This document shows positions 34,988-42,341 of a stretch of DNA of 64,000 bases, piece after piece. A program made the position numbers and the translations under genes. The DNA lies in the NCBI RefSeq assembly GCF_965216415.1, contig NZ_CBDCFU010000002.1; one strand, given 5' to 3'. Within the stretch, counting starts at the first letter, position 1. Every line of letters starts with the position of its first letter. The DNA is from Marivita sp003149565 (GTDB lineage: Bacteria; Pseudomonadota; Alphaproteobacteria; Rhodobacterales; Rhodobacteraceae). The notes beneath the pieces were generated by a model. The model was given only the letters and a program-made list of their open reading frames with translations. It was not told the DNA's origin and ran no database searches.

Positions 34988-35082
34988 CGCTCGGCAAGCT
35001 TTCGCGCAGGTCCCAAACGCCCCCTGTTCTTTGCCTGAAATCCCGCCCATGTGGCGGATGAGCAAAAAACAGGGTCCGACTC

Positions 35083-35349
35083 ATGACACAAGACAGCACC
35101 CCTCCGCAGGTCGCCCAGCAAGCGACCGAAACCACAGATGATCTCGGTGGCGCGGTGACGCTTCTGGGAACGTTTGGCCCCCAGACTGCCCCGCAGGCAC
35201 TGCTCAAACTGCGTGGCGGCAAGACATCCATCGTATCGCGCGGCGACCGAGTGAACGGTCAGACCGTCGTGGCCATCGAAAAAGGTCGCATGGCGCTGGC
35301 ACGTAACGGCACCACTCACTGGCTTGAGATGCCTGCGCCCAACTCCTGA
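35083..35349 (+). CDS. Small protein of unknown function
   Basis: An 88-aa product. After a flexible acidic N-terminus (residues 1-20) it has GGAVTLLGTFGPQTAPQALLKLRGGKTSIVSRGD and a short C-terminal beta segment. The pattern (one GTF, one RGGK, then beta strands) is like the GspC/PilP homology region of type II secretion and pilus proteins, but no signal or membrane anchor is seen. It lies 95 bp after purF on the same strand. Function unknown. Confidence 0.55.
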   Translation: MTQDSTPPQVAQQATETTDDLGGAVTLLGTFGPQTAPQALLKLRGGKTSIVSRGDRVNGQTVVAIEKGRMALARNGTTHWLEMPAPNS

Positions 35350-35350
35350 T

Positions 35351-35410
35351 CTTCTCTGGTTGAAAAATACTTCGGGGGAGTCGCGCTTGCGCGACGGGGG
35401 CAGCGCCCCC
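35351..35410. repeat. Dispersed GC-rich intergenic repeat, copy 5 (inverted)
   Basis: On the minus strand: GGGGGCGCTGCCCCC, TCGCGCAAGCGCGA, CCCCCGAAGTATTTTTCAACC, AGAGAAG. It is almost the same, base for base, as the copy at 9145-9205. Confidence 0.78.
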
Positions 35411-35424
35411 AAAGCCCGTCATAG

Positions 35425-35460
35425 AAAAGCCCCCGTCGATCGCTCGACGGGGGCTTTTTT
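35425..35460. terminator. Bidirectional terminator
   Basis: AAAAGCCCCCGTCGA and TCGACGGGGGCTTTTTT form a perfect long stem with A and T flanks. It ends both the plus-strand 88-aa gene and minus-strand bioY. Confidence 0.88.
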
Positions 35461-35478
35461 ACCGTTTGGTAAAATCAA

Positions 35479-36069
35479 TCAGGCGCGGCGACCCGCCAGC
35501 GCTTTCCACGCACCGGTTACAATCAAAGCCGCGATCACGGCCTTGACCGCATCGCCGATCAGGAAAGGCGCGATGAAGTAGGTCCAGTAGTACCCGATCT
35601 CCTGTCCGACCCAGCCCGCTTCAACACCGGTTGCCGAAGCAACAGCCATCGGCCATGCGATACCCGGAATATAAAGCAGGGCCGCCAGTACCAGCGTCAC
35701 CAGCGATGTCGAAACGACGCCTTTGGCAATACCGCGATCGGCTGCGAGACCGGCAAGGCCGGCCATCAGGACAAAGCCCAAAAGGAACCCTGCGGTCGGA
35801 CCGGCGAAGGCAAGTGCGTTCATGCCGTTGGCAAACACCGGCAGGCCCATCGCGCCATAGCCCAGATAAGTGATCAGCGTCGCCGTTCCGAGGCGTGCGC
35901 CAAAGCTCAGGCCCACGATCAGGACCGCCAGCGTCTGCAGCGTCATCGGAACCGGAAAGAAGGGCACGGACACCTGAGTTGCAGCCGCAATGAACGCGGC
36001 CCCACCCAGAGCGAGCAGTACCTGACGGAATAATGTGGTTTTGCCCAAGGCGGCTTGCGTCAATGTCAT
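35479..36069 (-). CDS. bioY: Biotin transporter BioY
   Basis: Substrate-binding S component of the ECF biotin transporter, able to work alone in some bacteria. The 196-aa protein has about six membrane helices. Family features are VSVPFFPVPMTLQTLAVLIVG and GAMGLPVFANG..GPTAGFLLGFV. No bioM/bioN (energy-coupling) genes are adjacent. A 12-bp palindrome lies 42 bp upstream and may be the regulatory site. Confidence 0.93.
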   Translation of the reverse strand: MTLTQAALGKTTLFRQVLLALGGAAFIAAATQVSVPFFPVPMTLQTLAVLIVGLSFGARLGTATLITYLGYGAMGLPVFANGMNALAFAGPTAGFLLGFVLMAGLAGLAADRGIAKGVVSTSLVTLVLAALLYIPGIAWPMAVASATGVEAGWVGQEIGYYWTYFIAPFLIGDAVKAVIAALIVTGAWKALAGRRA

Positions 36070-36107
36070 GGCGAATGTCCCTCATTTGGCTTTGTGTTGC
36101 CCTGTTA

Positions 36108-36125
36108 ATTCTGCAATTGCAGCAT
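36108..36125. promoter_or_regulatory. Palindrome upstream of bioY
   Basis: CTGCAATTGCAG (36111-36122) is a perfect palindrome, extended by AT-N and N-AT on the sides. It lies between divergent bioY and the SDR gene. It does not look like the known BioR site TTATMKATAA. The regulator is unknown. Confidence 0.45.
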
Positions 36126-36180
36126 TGAGTCAAGCACTGCCCTCTTGCGGGCGGAGCGGCAAAAAGGCATGTGACAGGAC

Positions 36181-36837
36181 ATGACGGACACATCTCGCCC
36201 CCTCGCGCTGATCACCGGCGCCTCCCGCGGTCTTGGCTTTGCATTGTCAGAGGCATTGGCCGAAACCCATCATATCATCGCCGTCGCGCGCACGGTGGGC
36301 GGACTTGAAGAGCTGGACGACCGCATCCAGTCGAAAGGCGGAAGCGCCACGCTGGCGCCGATGGACATCACCAAAGCGGACGCGATGGCACAGCTTTGCC
36401 GGTCGGTGCATGACCGTTGGGGACAGATTTCGCTCTGGGTGCACACGGCGGTGCATGCGGGACCGCTGTCACCGGTGGATCACCTCGATGCCAAGGACTG
36501 GAAAAAGTCGGTCGCAATAAATCTCGATGCGATGTCGCATCTGGTTCCTTATATCTCACCGCTGCTGAAGCAGGACGGCACCGCCGTCTTCTTTGACGAT
36601 CCGCATGGTGGTGAAAAGTTCTTTGGTCACTACGGAACCACAAAATCCGCGCAGATCAGTCTTGCCCGGTCCTGGCAAGCGGAAACCGAGTCGATTGGGC
36701 CGAAGGTGAAGGTCGTGTCGCCAAGACCAATGGCAACCCATGTCCGCGCGCGCTTCTTCCCCGGTGAGGACCGCAGCGCCCTGGCACTGCCCGCCGACGA
36801 AGCGGCGCGGCTTTTGCCTGAGATCCTCTCAGCGTGA
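36181..36837 (+). CDS. Short-chain dehydrogenase/reductase
   Basis: A 218-aa Rossmann oxidoreductase. The cofactor motif is ITGASRGLGFAL at residues about 11-22 and the active-site tyrosine/lysine lie in GHYGTTKSAQ. It is short for the family (about 250). The NAD or NADP preference cannot be told with certainty. It is divergent from bioY and followed within 9 nt by paired hairpins. Substrate unknown. Confidence 0.85.
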   Translation: MTDTSRPLALITGASRGLGFALSEALAETHHIIAVARTVGGLEELDDRIQSKGGSATLAPMDITKADAMAQLCRSVHDRWGQISLWVHTAVHAGPLSPVDHLDAKDWKKSVAINLDAMSHLVPYISPLLKQDGTAVFFDDPHGGEKFFGHYGTTKSAQISLARSWQAETESIGPKVKVVSPRPMATHVRARFFPGEDRSALALPADEAARLLPEILSA

Positions 36838-36846
36838 TCCGAGCCC

Positions 36847-36888
36847 GGATGCGTCATCGCATCCATGATTTTGCGTCAACGCAAAATC
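36847..36888. terminator. Two tandem hairpins after the SDR gene
   Basis: GGATGCG-TCAT-CGCATCC (36847-36864) and GATTTTGCG-TCAA-CGCAAAATC (36867-36888). Same design as 12901-12942: CG-TCRA-CG at the loop, just after a stop codon, two in a row. Confidence 0.55.
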
Positions 36889-36966
36889 TCCGCGACCCCG
36901 AAACCCGGCGGACGCTTGCCGCAAGGCAGAGCTTGGCCTATTCAGAACCAAAGCAAGGCAGAGCAG

Positions 36967-37752
36967 ATGCGCATACTCATCACCAATGACGACGGGATCA
37001 ACGCACCGGGCCTGAAGGTGCTCAGCGCTATCGCCCAGGACCTCGCAGGCTCCGATGGCGAGGTCTGGACCGTGGCCCCGGCCTTTGAACAATCCGGTGT
37101 CGGGCATTGCATCAGCTACACGCATCCCATGATGGTCAGCGAAATGGGGCCTCGCCGCTTTGCCGCCGAGGGCAGCCCGGCGGATTGTGTGCTGGCCGGT
37201 CTGCACGATGTGATGCGCGACGCGCCACCCGACCTCGTGCTCTCAGGCGTAAATCGGGGCAATAACTCGGCGGAAAACGCGCTTTATTCCGGCACTCTGG
37301 GCGGCGCGATGGAGGCGGCACTTCAGGGCATCCCGGCCATTGCCCTGTCGCAATATTACGGTCCCGACAACGTACACGCAGATGACCCGTTCGAAGCGGC
37401 CCGTGTACATGGCAGGGAAACGATCGAGCGGATTCTGACGCATGACCCGAAAGACCAGACCGGCTACCGTCTGTTTTACAATGTGAACTTCCCACCAGTC
37501 CCCGCCACCGCGGTGAAAGGCACCCGGATCACTCCACAAGGCATCCGGCAGGGCACGCATTTCTCCGTCGAGCCACACAACTCACCCTCGGGGCGCCGGT
37601 TTCTCTGGATCAAGGGGGGTGATCAGCGGGCCCCCACTGACGCGGGAAGCGATGCATACGAGAACCTCGCCGGGTTCATCAGCGTCACTCCAATGCGGGC
37701 CGATCTGACCGCCGCAGATCAGCTTGACGCCATGCGGGACGCCTTTGACTGA
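36967..37752 (+). CDS. surE: 5'/3'-nucleotidase SurE
   Basis: Metal-dependent nucleoside-monophosphate phosphatase, stationary-phase survival. It is 261 aa from the ATG at 36967 (MRILITNDDGINAPG). Metal ligands are the DD of NDDG and the asparagine in SGVNRGNNSAENALYSGTLGGA. The frame extends back to 36865 through a hairpin and lacks similarity there. It overlaps pcm by 1 nt (stop base and start base shared), the classic surE-pcm arrangement. Confidence 0.95.
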   Translation: MRILITNDDGINAPGLKVLSAIAQDLAGSDGEVWTVAPAFEQSGVGHCISYTHPMMVSEMGPRRFAAEGSPADCVLAGLHDVMRDAPPDLVLSGVNRGNNSAENALYSGTLGGAMEAALQGIPAIALSQYYGPDNVHADDPFEAARVHGRETIERILTHDPKDQTGYRLFYNVNFPPVPATAVKGTRITPQGIRQGTHFSVEPHNSPSGRRFLWIKGGDQRAPTDAGSDAYENLAGFISVTPMRADLTAADQLDAMRDAFD

Positions 37753-38393
37753 TGGATGAAGCGGAACGCAAGATGCAGTTCCTCTATGCGCTGCGCTCGC
37801 GCGGCGTGACAAATGCCGCCGTTCTGACCGCAATGGAACGGATCGACCGCGCCCCGTTCATTCGCGGTTATTTTGCAGAACGGGCGTATGAAGACATGCC
37901 CCTTCCCATCGCCTGCGGCCAGACCATCAGCCAGCCCTCAGTGGTGGGTCTGATGACGCAGGCACTTGAGATCAGCCCAAGGGATACGGTGCTCGAAGTG
38001 GGCACCGGATCGGGCTACCAGGCCGCCATTCTGAGCCAACTTGCGCGGCGTGTTTACACGGTGGATCGTCACTCCAGGCTGGTCCGCGAAGCGCGGGAAG
38101 TGTTCGACCAGTTGGCTCTACCCAACATCACCGCCTTCACCGCTGATGGCAGCTTCGGCCTGCCCGACCAGGCGCCGTTCGACCGCATCCTTGTGACCGC
38201 CGCCGCCGAGGACCCCCCCGGGCCACTCCTCGCGCAGCTCAAAGTTGGCGGAATCATGGTGCTCCCGGTGGGTCAATCCGATGCGGTGCAACACCTGATC
38301 CGGGTGCGCCGCACCGAAACCGGGCTTGATTACGATGAATTGAGGCCCGTGCGCTTTGTTCCGCTGGTCGAAGGGGTGGCCCGCGACGGTTAA
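37752..38393 (+). CDS. pcm: Protein-L-isoaspartate O-methyltransferase
   Basis: SAM-dependent repair enzyme that methylates L-isoaspartyl residues in aged proteins. It is 213 aa. Motif I is LEVGTGSGYQAA, preceded by CGQTISQPSVVGLMTQAL, which is diagnostic of PCMT. Starting directly on the last base of surE, it is translationally coupled. The lipoprotein gene follows 60 bp later, as in the surE-pcm-nlpD cluster of many proteobacteria. Confidence 0.95.
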   Translation: MDEAERKMQFLYALRSRGVTNAAVLTAMERIDRAPFIRGYFAERAYEDMPLPIACGQTISQPSVVGLMTQALEISPRDTVLEVGTGSGYQAAILSQLARRVYTVDRHSRLVREAREVFDQLALPNITAFTADGSFGLPDQAPFDRILVTAAAEDPPGPLLAQLKVGGIMVLPVGQSDAVQHLIRVRRTETGLDYDELRPVRFVPLVEGVARDG

Positions 38394-38453
38394 ACCGGGC
38401 ATACTGTGATGTATGACGACCGGGGCACAACCGGCGCATCTGAGGATATTGAT

Positions 38454-39659
38454 ATGGGCATTTGCACGTTTTTTCCCGGTTCCGGTTTCCGAGTTGGCAC
38501 AAGCCTTTCGCTTTTGGCTCTCTTGGCAGCATGCTCCGAACCGCTCGATCTGGACCTGCGCGGCAAACTCAATGGCGGGTTCAACACGGCAGACGCCGCG
38601 CGCGCAGCGACGGCACCGCGACCTGAGCCGGACAATCGAGGCGTGATTTCCTATCCGAACTATCAGGTCGCCGTGGCACAGCGCGGTGACACGCTGGCCC
38701 GGCTTGCAAACCGCATCGGTTTGCCTGCTGACGAACTCGCGCGCTACAACGGCATTCAGACCGGAGATCCGCTGCGCGCAGGCGAAATCGTGGCCCTTCC
38801 CCGGCGCGTCCCAGAGCCCTCGCCTGCCACTGGGGCGGCCACCACCGGGCCAATCCGCCCCGCATCCGAGATCGACATCACGACGTTGGCGAGCGACGCC
38901 ATTGACCGGTCTGATCCCACGCCCTCTGCCGCGCGTCCTGCACCTCAAACGGGAACAGAACCGATCCGCCACCAGGTCGAACGCGGCGAAACCGCCTTCA
39001 CCATTGCGCGGCTTTACAATGTCTCTGTCCGGTCGCTGGCCGACTGGAACGGGCTCGACAGCAGCTTCAGCCTGCGTGAGGGCCAATACCTCCTGATCCC
39101 GGTCGTCACTGCGGCAGCGCCTGCCGAAAACGACACGCCACCACCACCCGGCACCGGGTCGCCCACCCCAGAGCCGCCGTCGGCGTCGCAACCGTTGCCA
39201 GAGGAAACCCCGGAACCCGCCACTGCAGCCGCCGCCGCGACAGCCGCCACGGCCGCTGCAGCGGCGCCCGCGGCTGATGTCGGCGCGCAAACCGCAGCCA
39301 GCAAGCCAGATGCAGCGATGTCCTTCCCGGTGCAGGGGAGCATCATTCGCGAGTACGCAAAGGGCCGCAATGACGGCATCGACATCGGTGCATCTGTCGG
39401 CACATCGGTCAAGGCCGCCGCCAGCGGGCAGGTCGCTGCGATTACGCGGAACACCGACGGGATCAATATTCTCGTGATCCGACATCCGGACAATCTGCTG
39501 ACTGTCTATACCCATGTGGACAACATCACAGTCGTCAAGGGCGACGCGGTGAGCCGGGGGCAATCCATCGCCAAAGTTGCCGATTTCGACCCCTCACGCG
39601 TCCATTTCGAAGTTCGCAAGGGCTTTGAAAGCGTTGATCCGATGGATTACTTGCGCTGA
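38454..39659 (+). CDS. NlpD-like lipoprotein with LysM and degenerate LytM domain
   Basis: About 401 aa from the ATG at 38454. A lipoprotein signal ends in LLAAC. There are two LysM modules (QRGDTLARLANRIGLPADELARYN, described in part, residues about 68-115; and ERGETAFTIARLYNVSVRSL, residues about 170-215), then an Ala/Pro-rich linker and a C-terminal M23/LytM domain (about 290-400). The zinc ligands are not intact: NDGIDIG replaces the usual H-x-GIDI, and RVHFEVR lacks the first His of HxH. It is probably a non-catalytic activator of amidases in cell separation, like NlpD. It follows surE-pcm, as nlpD often does. Confidence 0.85.
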   Translation: MGICTFFPGSGFRVGTSLSLLALLAACSEPLDLDLRGKLNGGFNTADAARAATAPRPEPDNRGVISYPNYQVAVAQRGDTLARLANRIGLPADELARYNGIQTGDPLRAGEIVALPRRVPEPSPATGAATTGPIRPASEIDITTLASDAIDRSDPTPSAARPAPQTGTEPIRHQVERGETAFTIARLYNVSVRSLADWNGLDSSFSLREGQYLLIPVVTAAAPAENDTPPPPGTGSPTPEPPSASQPLPEETPEPATAAAAATAATAAAAAPAADVGAQTAASKPDAAMSFPVQGSIIREYAKGRNDGIDIGASVGTSVKAAASGQVAAITRNTDGINILVIRHPDNLLTVYTHVDNITVVKGDAVSRGQSIAKVADFDPSRVHFEVRKGFESVDPMDYLR

Positions 39660-39681
39660 TCAGGCTGACGTTGCCGATCAG

Positions 39682-40233
39682 TCACCCAAGATCGGTGTCC
39701 AGCGCCTTGCCCAGACGCGGCAGGCGCGCTTTTTTCATGAGACGGCGAATGTCCCATTCCTGCCCGGACAGCCTGTTGGCCTCGGCATGCACCTGGGAGA
39801 CGGCATGGCTGACAGCGTCTGGCGCACTGGCATAGAAGCCGACAAGAAAGCCATCGGGATCGGAGCGTGACAGCCCCTCTTCTGCGAGAATGTTGCGGGG
39901 AAAATCCTTCGCGTTGACCGTCACGATGACATCTGCATGTCCCACAATGGCAGCCGCCAGCACATGGACGTCATTCGCATCCGGCAGCCACAACCGGTCA
40001 AGCAGGCCAGACGGTGGCGTGACCTTGGCCTTTGGCCATTGTGCGGTGACCATCGCGATCTCGGTATCTGCCTGCACCTGCCCTGCTGGCGCCAGTTTGG
40101 CCGCCGCACGGGACCATTCGCCAAGGATGCGCTCTGACCAGATCGGCTCGAACAGCCCTTGCGCCGCCACACCCAACAACACTTCGCGCATCACCGTCGG
40201 GTAAAGAACACAGGTGTCGAGGCAGACCTTCAC
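39682..40233 (-). CDS. PIN-domain protein
   Basis: A 183-aa putative RNase of the PIN superfamily. Acidic active-site residues are visible in CLDTCVLYP (Asp near the N-terminus), in LPDANDVHVLAAAIV and in VTVNAKDFP. It resembles the Rhodobacter-type PIN family (RSP_2648-like). There is no antitoxin ORF beside it; instead its start overlaps the stop of the rRNA methyltransferase gene by 4 bp. It may process RNA rather than be a toxin. Confidence 0.75.
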   Translation of the reverse strand: MKVCLDTCVLYPTVMREVLLGVAAQGLFEPIWSERILGEWSRAAAKLAPAGQVQADTEIAMVTAQWPKAKVTPPSGLLDRLWLPDANDVHVLAAAIVGHADVIVTVNAKDFPRNILAEEGLSRSDPDGFLVGFYASAPDAVSHAVSQVHAEANRLSGQEWDIRRLMKKARLPRLGKALDTDLG

Positions 40234-41426
40234 AGCCGAAAGAACAACACTTTGAGATACCCGGATTCCGCCAGTTGCGGCATCAAGGGATGGTCCGGCC
40301 CGGCCTGCCCCGTATGGATCAACTGCGCTCGCCGACCGGCACGGCCGATCCCGCGCAGACAGGCGCCGGTAAAGGCCGACAGATCAGCAGCATGCGAACA
40401 GGAACACAGTACAAGATACCCGTCTTCCGCCACCAACGGGGCTGACAGGCGGGCAACACGTTCATAGGCGCGCAAACCGGCTTCGCGGGCTTTGTGGGAC
40501 GGTGCAAAGGCGGGAGGATCGCAGACGACAAGTTCGAACCGCTCTGACGCTTCGCCAAGTTCGGTCAGAACGTCAAACGCATCGCCTTTGGTTGTGCTCA
40601 GCCGATCATTCGCCTGCATCTGCTCTGCACCTTGGATGGCAAGGTTCAACGCCGCCTCAGACCCATCGACACACCGCGCCGAAACTGCCCCGCCCGCGAG
40701 CGCCGCAAGACCAAATCCGCCCACATGTGAAAACACATCAAGAACCCGCGCGTCCTTGGCAAGTGATGCCGCGAAGGCATGGTTCGGGCGCTGATCGAAG
40801 AACAGCCCGGTCTTCTGTCCCCCCATAAGATCGGCCATATAGGTCGCACCATTCATTTCGACCGGCACTGGAGACGTGGGCGCCTCGCCCAGGAGAACTG
40901 CGTCCACATCGTCAAGCCCTTCGAGTGAGCGTCCCCGACCGCCTGCATTTTTCAGGATGGTTGTCACTCCCGTGACCTCGGCGAGAGCGGCCGCCAGATC
41001 AGTCAGCAACACATCCGCCCAGGCTGCGTTCGGCTGGATCACCGCAGTGTCTCCGAAACGGTCAATGATGACACCCGGCAATCCGTCTGCTTCGGCATGC
41101 ACCAATCGGTAGAACGGTTTCGAAAAAAGCCGCTCGCGAAGGGACAATGCTTTGCGCAGACGCTTTGCAAACCACGCCCGATCCGGTGCCGCTGCGTCAG
41201 GGCCATCCAAGACACGGCCAATGATCTTGGAGGTCGGGTTCACCGCCACCAACGCCATCGGCTTGCGCTCGGCGTCCTCCAGCACCGCGATCGTACCGGG
41301 CGCAAGTCCACGCGTCCGGCGGTCGGTCACGACCTCGTTGGCATAAACCCAAGGATAGCCGCGCCGGATGGCTTGCGGTTTGGTTTTGGGAAGAAGGCGG
41401 AGCACAGGCAAAGGGGACGATGTCAT
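40230..41426 (-). CDS. Class I SAM-dependent rRNA methyltransferase (RlmI-like)
   Basis: A 398-aa protein with an N-terminal PUA-type RNA-binding domain (RRGYPWVYANEV) and a C-terminal Rossmann methyltransferase domain. The domain carries DVFSHVGGFGLAAL (SAM motif) and VVCDPPAFAPSHK (catalytic DPP motif), typical of 23S rRNA m5C methyltransferases such as RlmI. The start at 41426 gives MTSSPLPVLRLLPKTKP. It is first in a pair with the PIN gene, which overlaps its end. Confidence 0.88.
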   Translation of the reverse strand: MTSSPLPVLRLLPKTKPQAIRRGYPWVYANEVVTDRRTRGLAPGTIAVLEDAERKPMALVAVNPTSKIIGRVLDGPDAAAPDRAWFAKRLRKALSLRERLFSKPFYRLVHAEADGLPGVIIDRFGDTAVIQPNAAWADVLLTDLAAALAEVTGVTTILKNAGGRGRSLEGLDDVDAVLLGEAPTSPVPVEMNGATYMADLMGGQKTGLFFDQRPNHAFAASLAKDARVLDVFSHVGGFGLAALAGGAVSARCVDGSEAALNLAIQGAEQMQANDRLSTTKGDAFDVLTELGEASERFELVVCDPPAFAPSHKAREAGLRAYERVARLSAPLVAEDGYLVLCSCSHAADLSAFTGACLRGIGRAGRRAQLIHTGQAGPDHPLMPQLAESGYLKVLFFRL

Positions 41427-41477
41427 ACCGTCCCCTTTACGCCCCTCGCTCCAAAGGGGAAAGCAGTGATTTTCGGC

Positions 41478-42137
41478 TCAAAGATCGTTGATCGCCTGCA
41501 AGAGACCAAGGTTTGCCGTGACATGCCCACCGGGCACCATGAGTTCCTCGTAGAAGACGCGCGCCAGATGCGCGATGATCCGCGCTTTCTGGGTTTCACC
41601 CCGACCTTCGGCGGCCATCGCAGCCTGTCCGCCCAAAGCCTTCAGGTCGGCATTGATCTCTTTTGTTGGTCCGATTGGCAGTCCGGTCTCAACATCGACA
41701 AGGCGGTAGCGGAAGTCGATATCGTGTATGCCTCCCACCGTGTAGCGGGCTTTTTCTGACAAGGCATGGAAACGTGTCACCTGTACATCCAGCCGAACCG
41801 GACGCGCGCCGTCGATCCGCGTGGCTGCAGTGCGTAGACCGGCATCGAACATCGCCTTGATCTGCGCATAGCGGTCGCCGCGTGGCTCTCCACGCCAAAC
41901 GATATCGCCAATCGGATAATACAAATTGCGTTCGTTGACCTTCAGGGATTTCGGCACGTTTACTGTAAAGCTGTCAATACGGACGTTCGGGACTGTCGCC
42001 GTGCCCTGCGGTATGTCAGAACCCAGCATGGTATCGTCCGGCATCGCCCAGCGTGTCGCTGTGGGCACCGACGCACAGGCGGTCAATGACACCAACAGAA
42101 TCGGGACAATCAGGATTCTAAACAATCTGTGCATCAT
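41478..42137 (-). CDS. Predicted lipoprotein (DUF6778-like)
   Basis: About 219 aa from the ATG at 42137. The lipobox is LVSLTAC after a hydrophobic segment. The mature part has VPNVRIDSFTVNVPKSLKVNERN, a repeatable beta-rich region and a C-terminal helix. The frame continues upstream to 42317 without sense. From memory it resembles a Rhodobacterales outer-membrane lipoprotein family of unknown function. It is divergent from edd. Confidence 0.7.
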   Translation of the reverse strand: MMHRLFRILIVPILLVSLTACASVPTATRWAMPDDTMLGSDIPQGTATVPNVRIDSFTVNVPKSLKVNERNLYYPIGDIVWRGEPRGDRYAQIKAMFDAGLRTAATRIDGARPVRLDVQVTRFHALSEKARYTVGGIHDIDFRYRLVDVETGLPIGPTKEINADLKALGGQAAMAAEGRGETQKARIIAHLARVFYEELMVPGGHVTANLGLLQAINDL

Positions 42138-42281
42138 GTCGCTCTTTTCAGGCTTGTATTGGTTTTCGTCGTGGAGATGGGTTTGACGCGACAAATGGAC
42201 CGGAACAGGGCAGAAACAGTACAATTTGAGGCAAACTATCCGGCGGATGGCCCCTTGCGCCTCTTTTGTTAGACCTTTACT

Positions 42282-42293
42282 GTTAGCGCTAAC
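42282..42293. promoter_or_regulatory. LacI/GntR-type operator before edd
   Basis: GTTAGCGCTAAC is a perfect 12-bp palindrome with a CG centre, the typical LacI-family operator form, 48 bp before the edd ATG. It predicts sugar or gluconate control of edd-eda. No such regulator gene lies in the window. Confidence 0.65.
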
Positions 42294-42341
42294 TTCACTA
42301 CATGACCCATCATACAAGAACGCTTTTTACGCGGAGGCATC

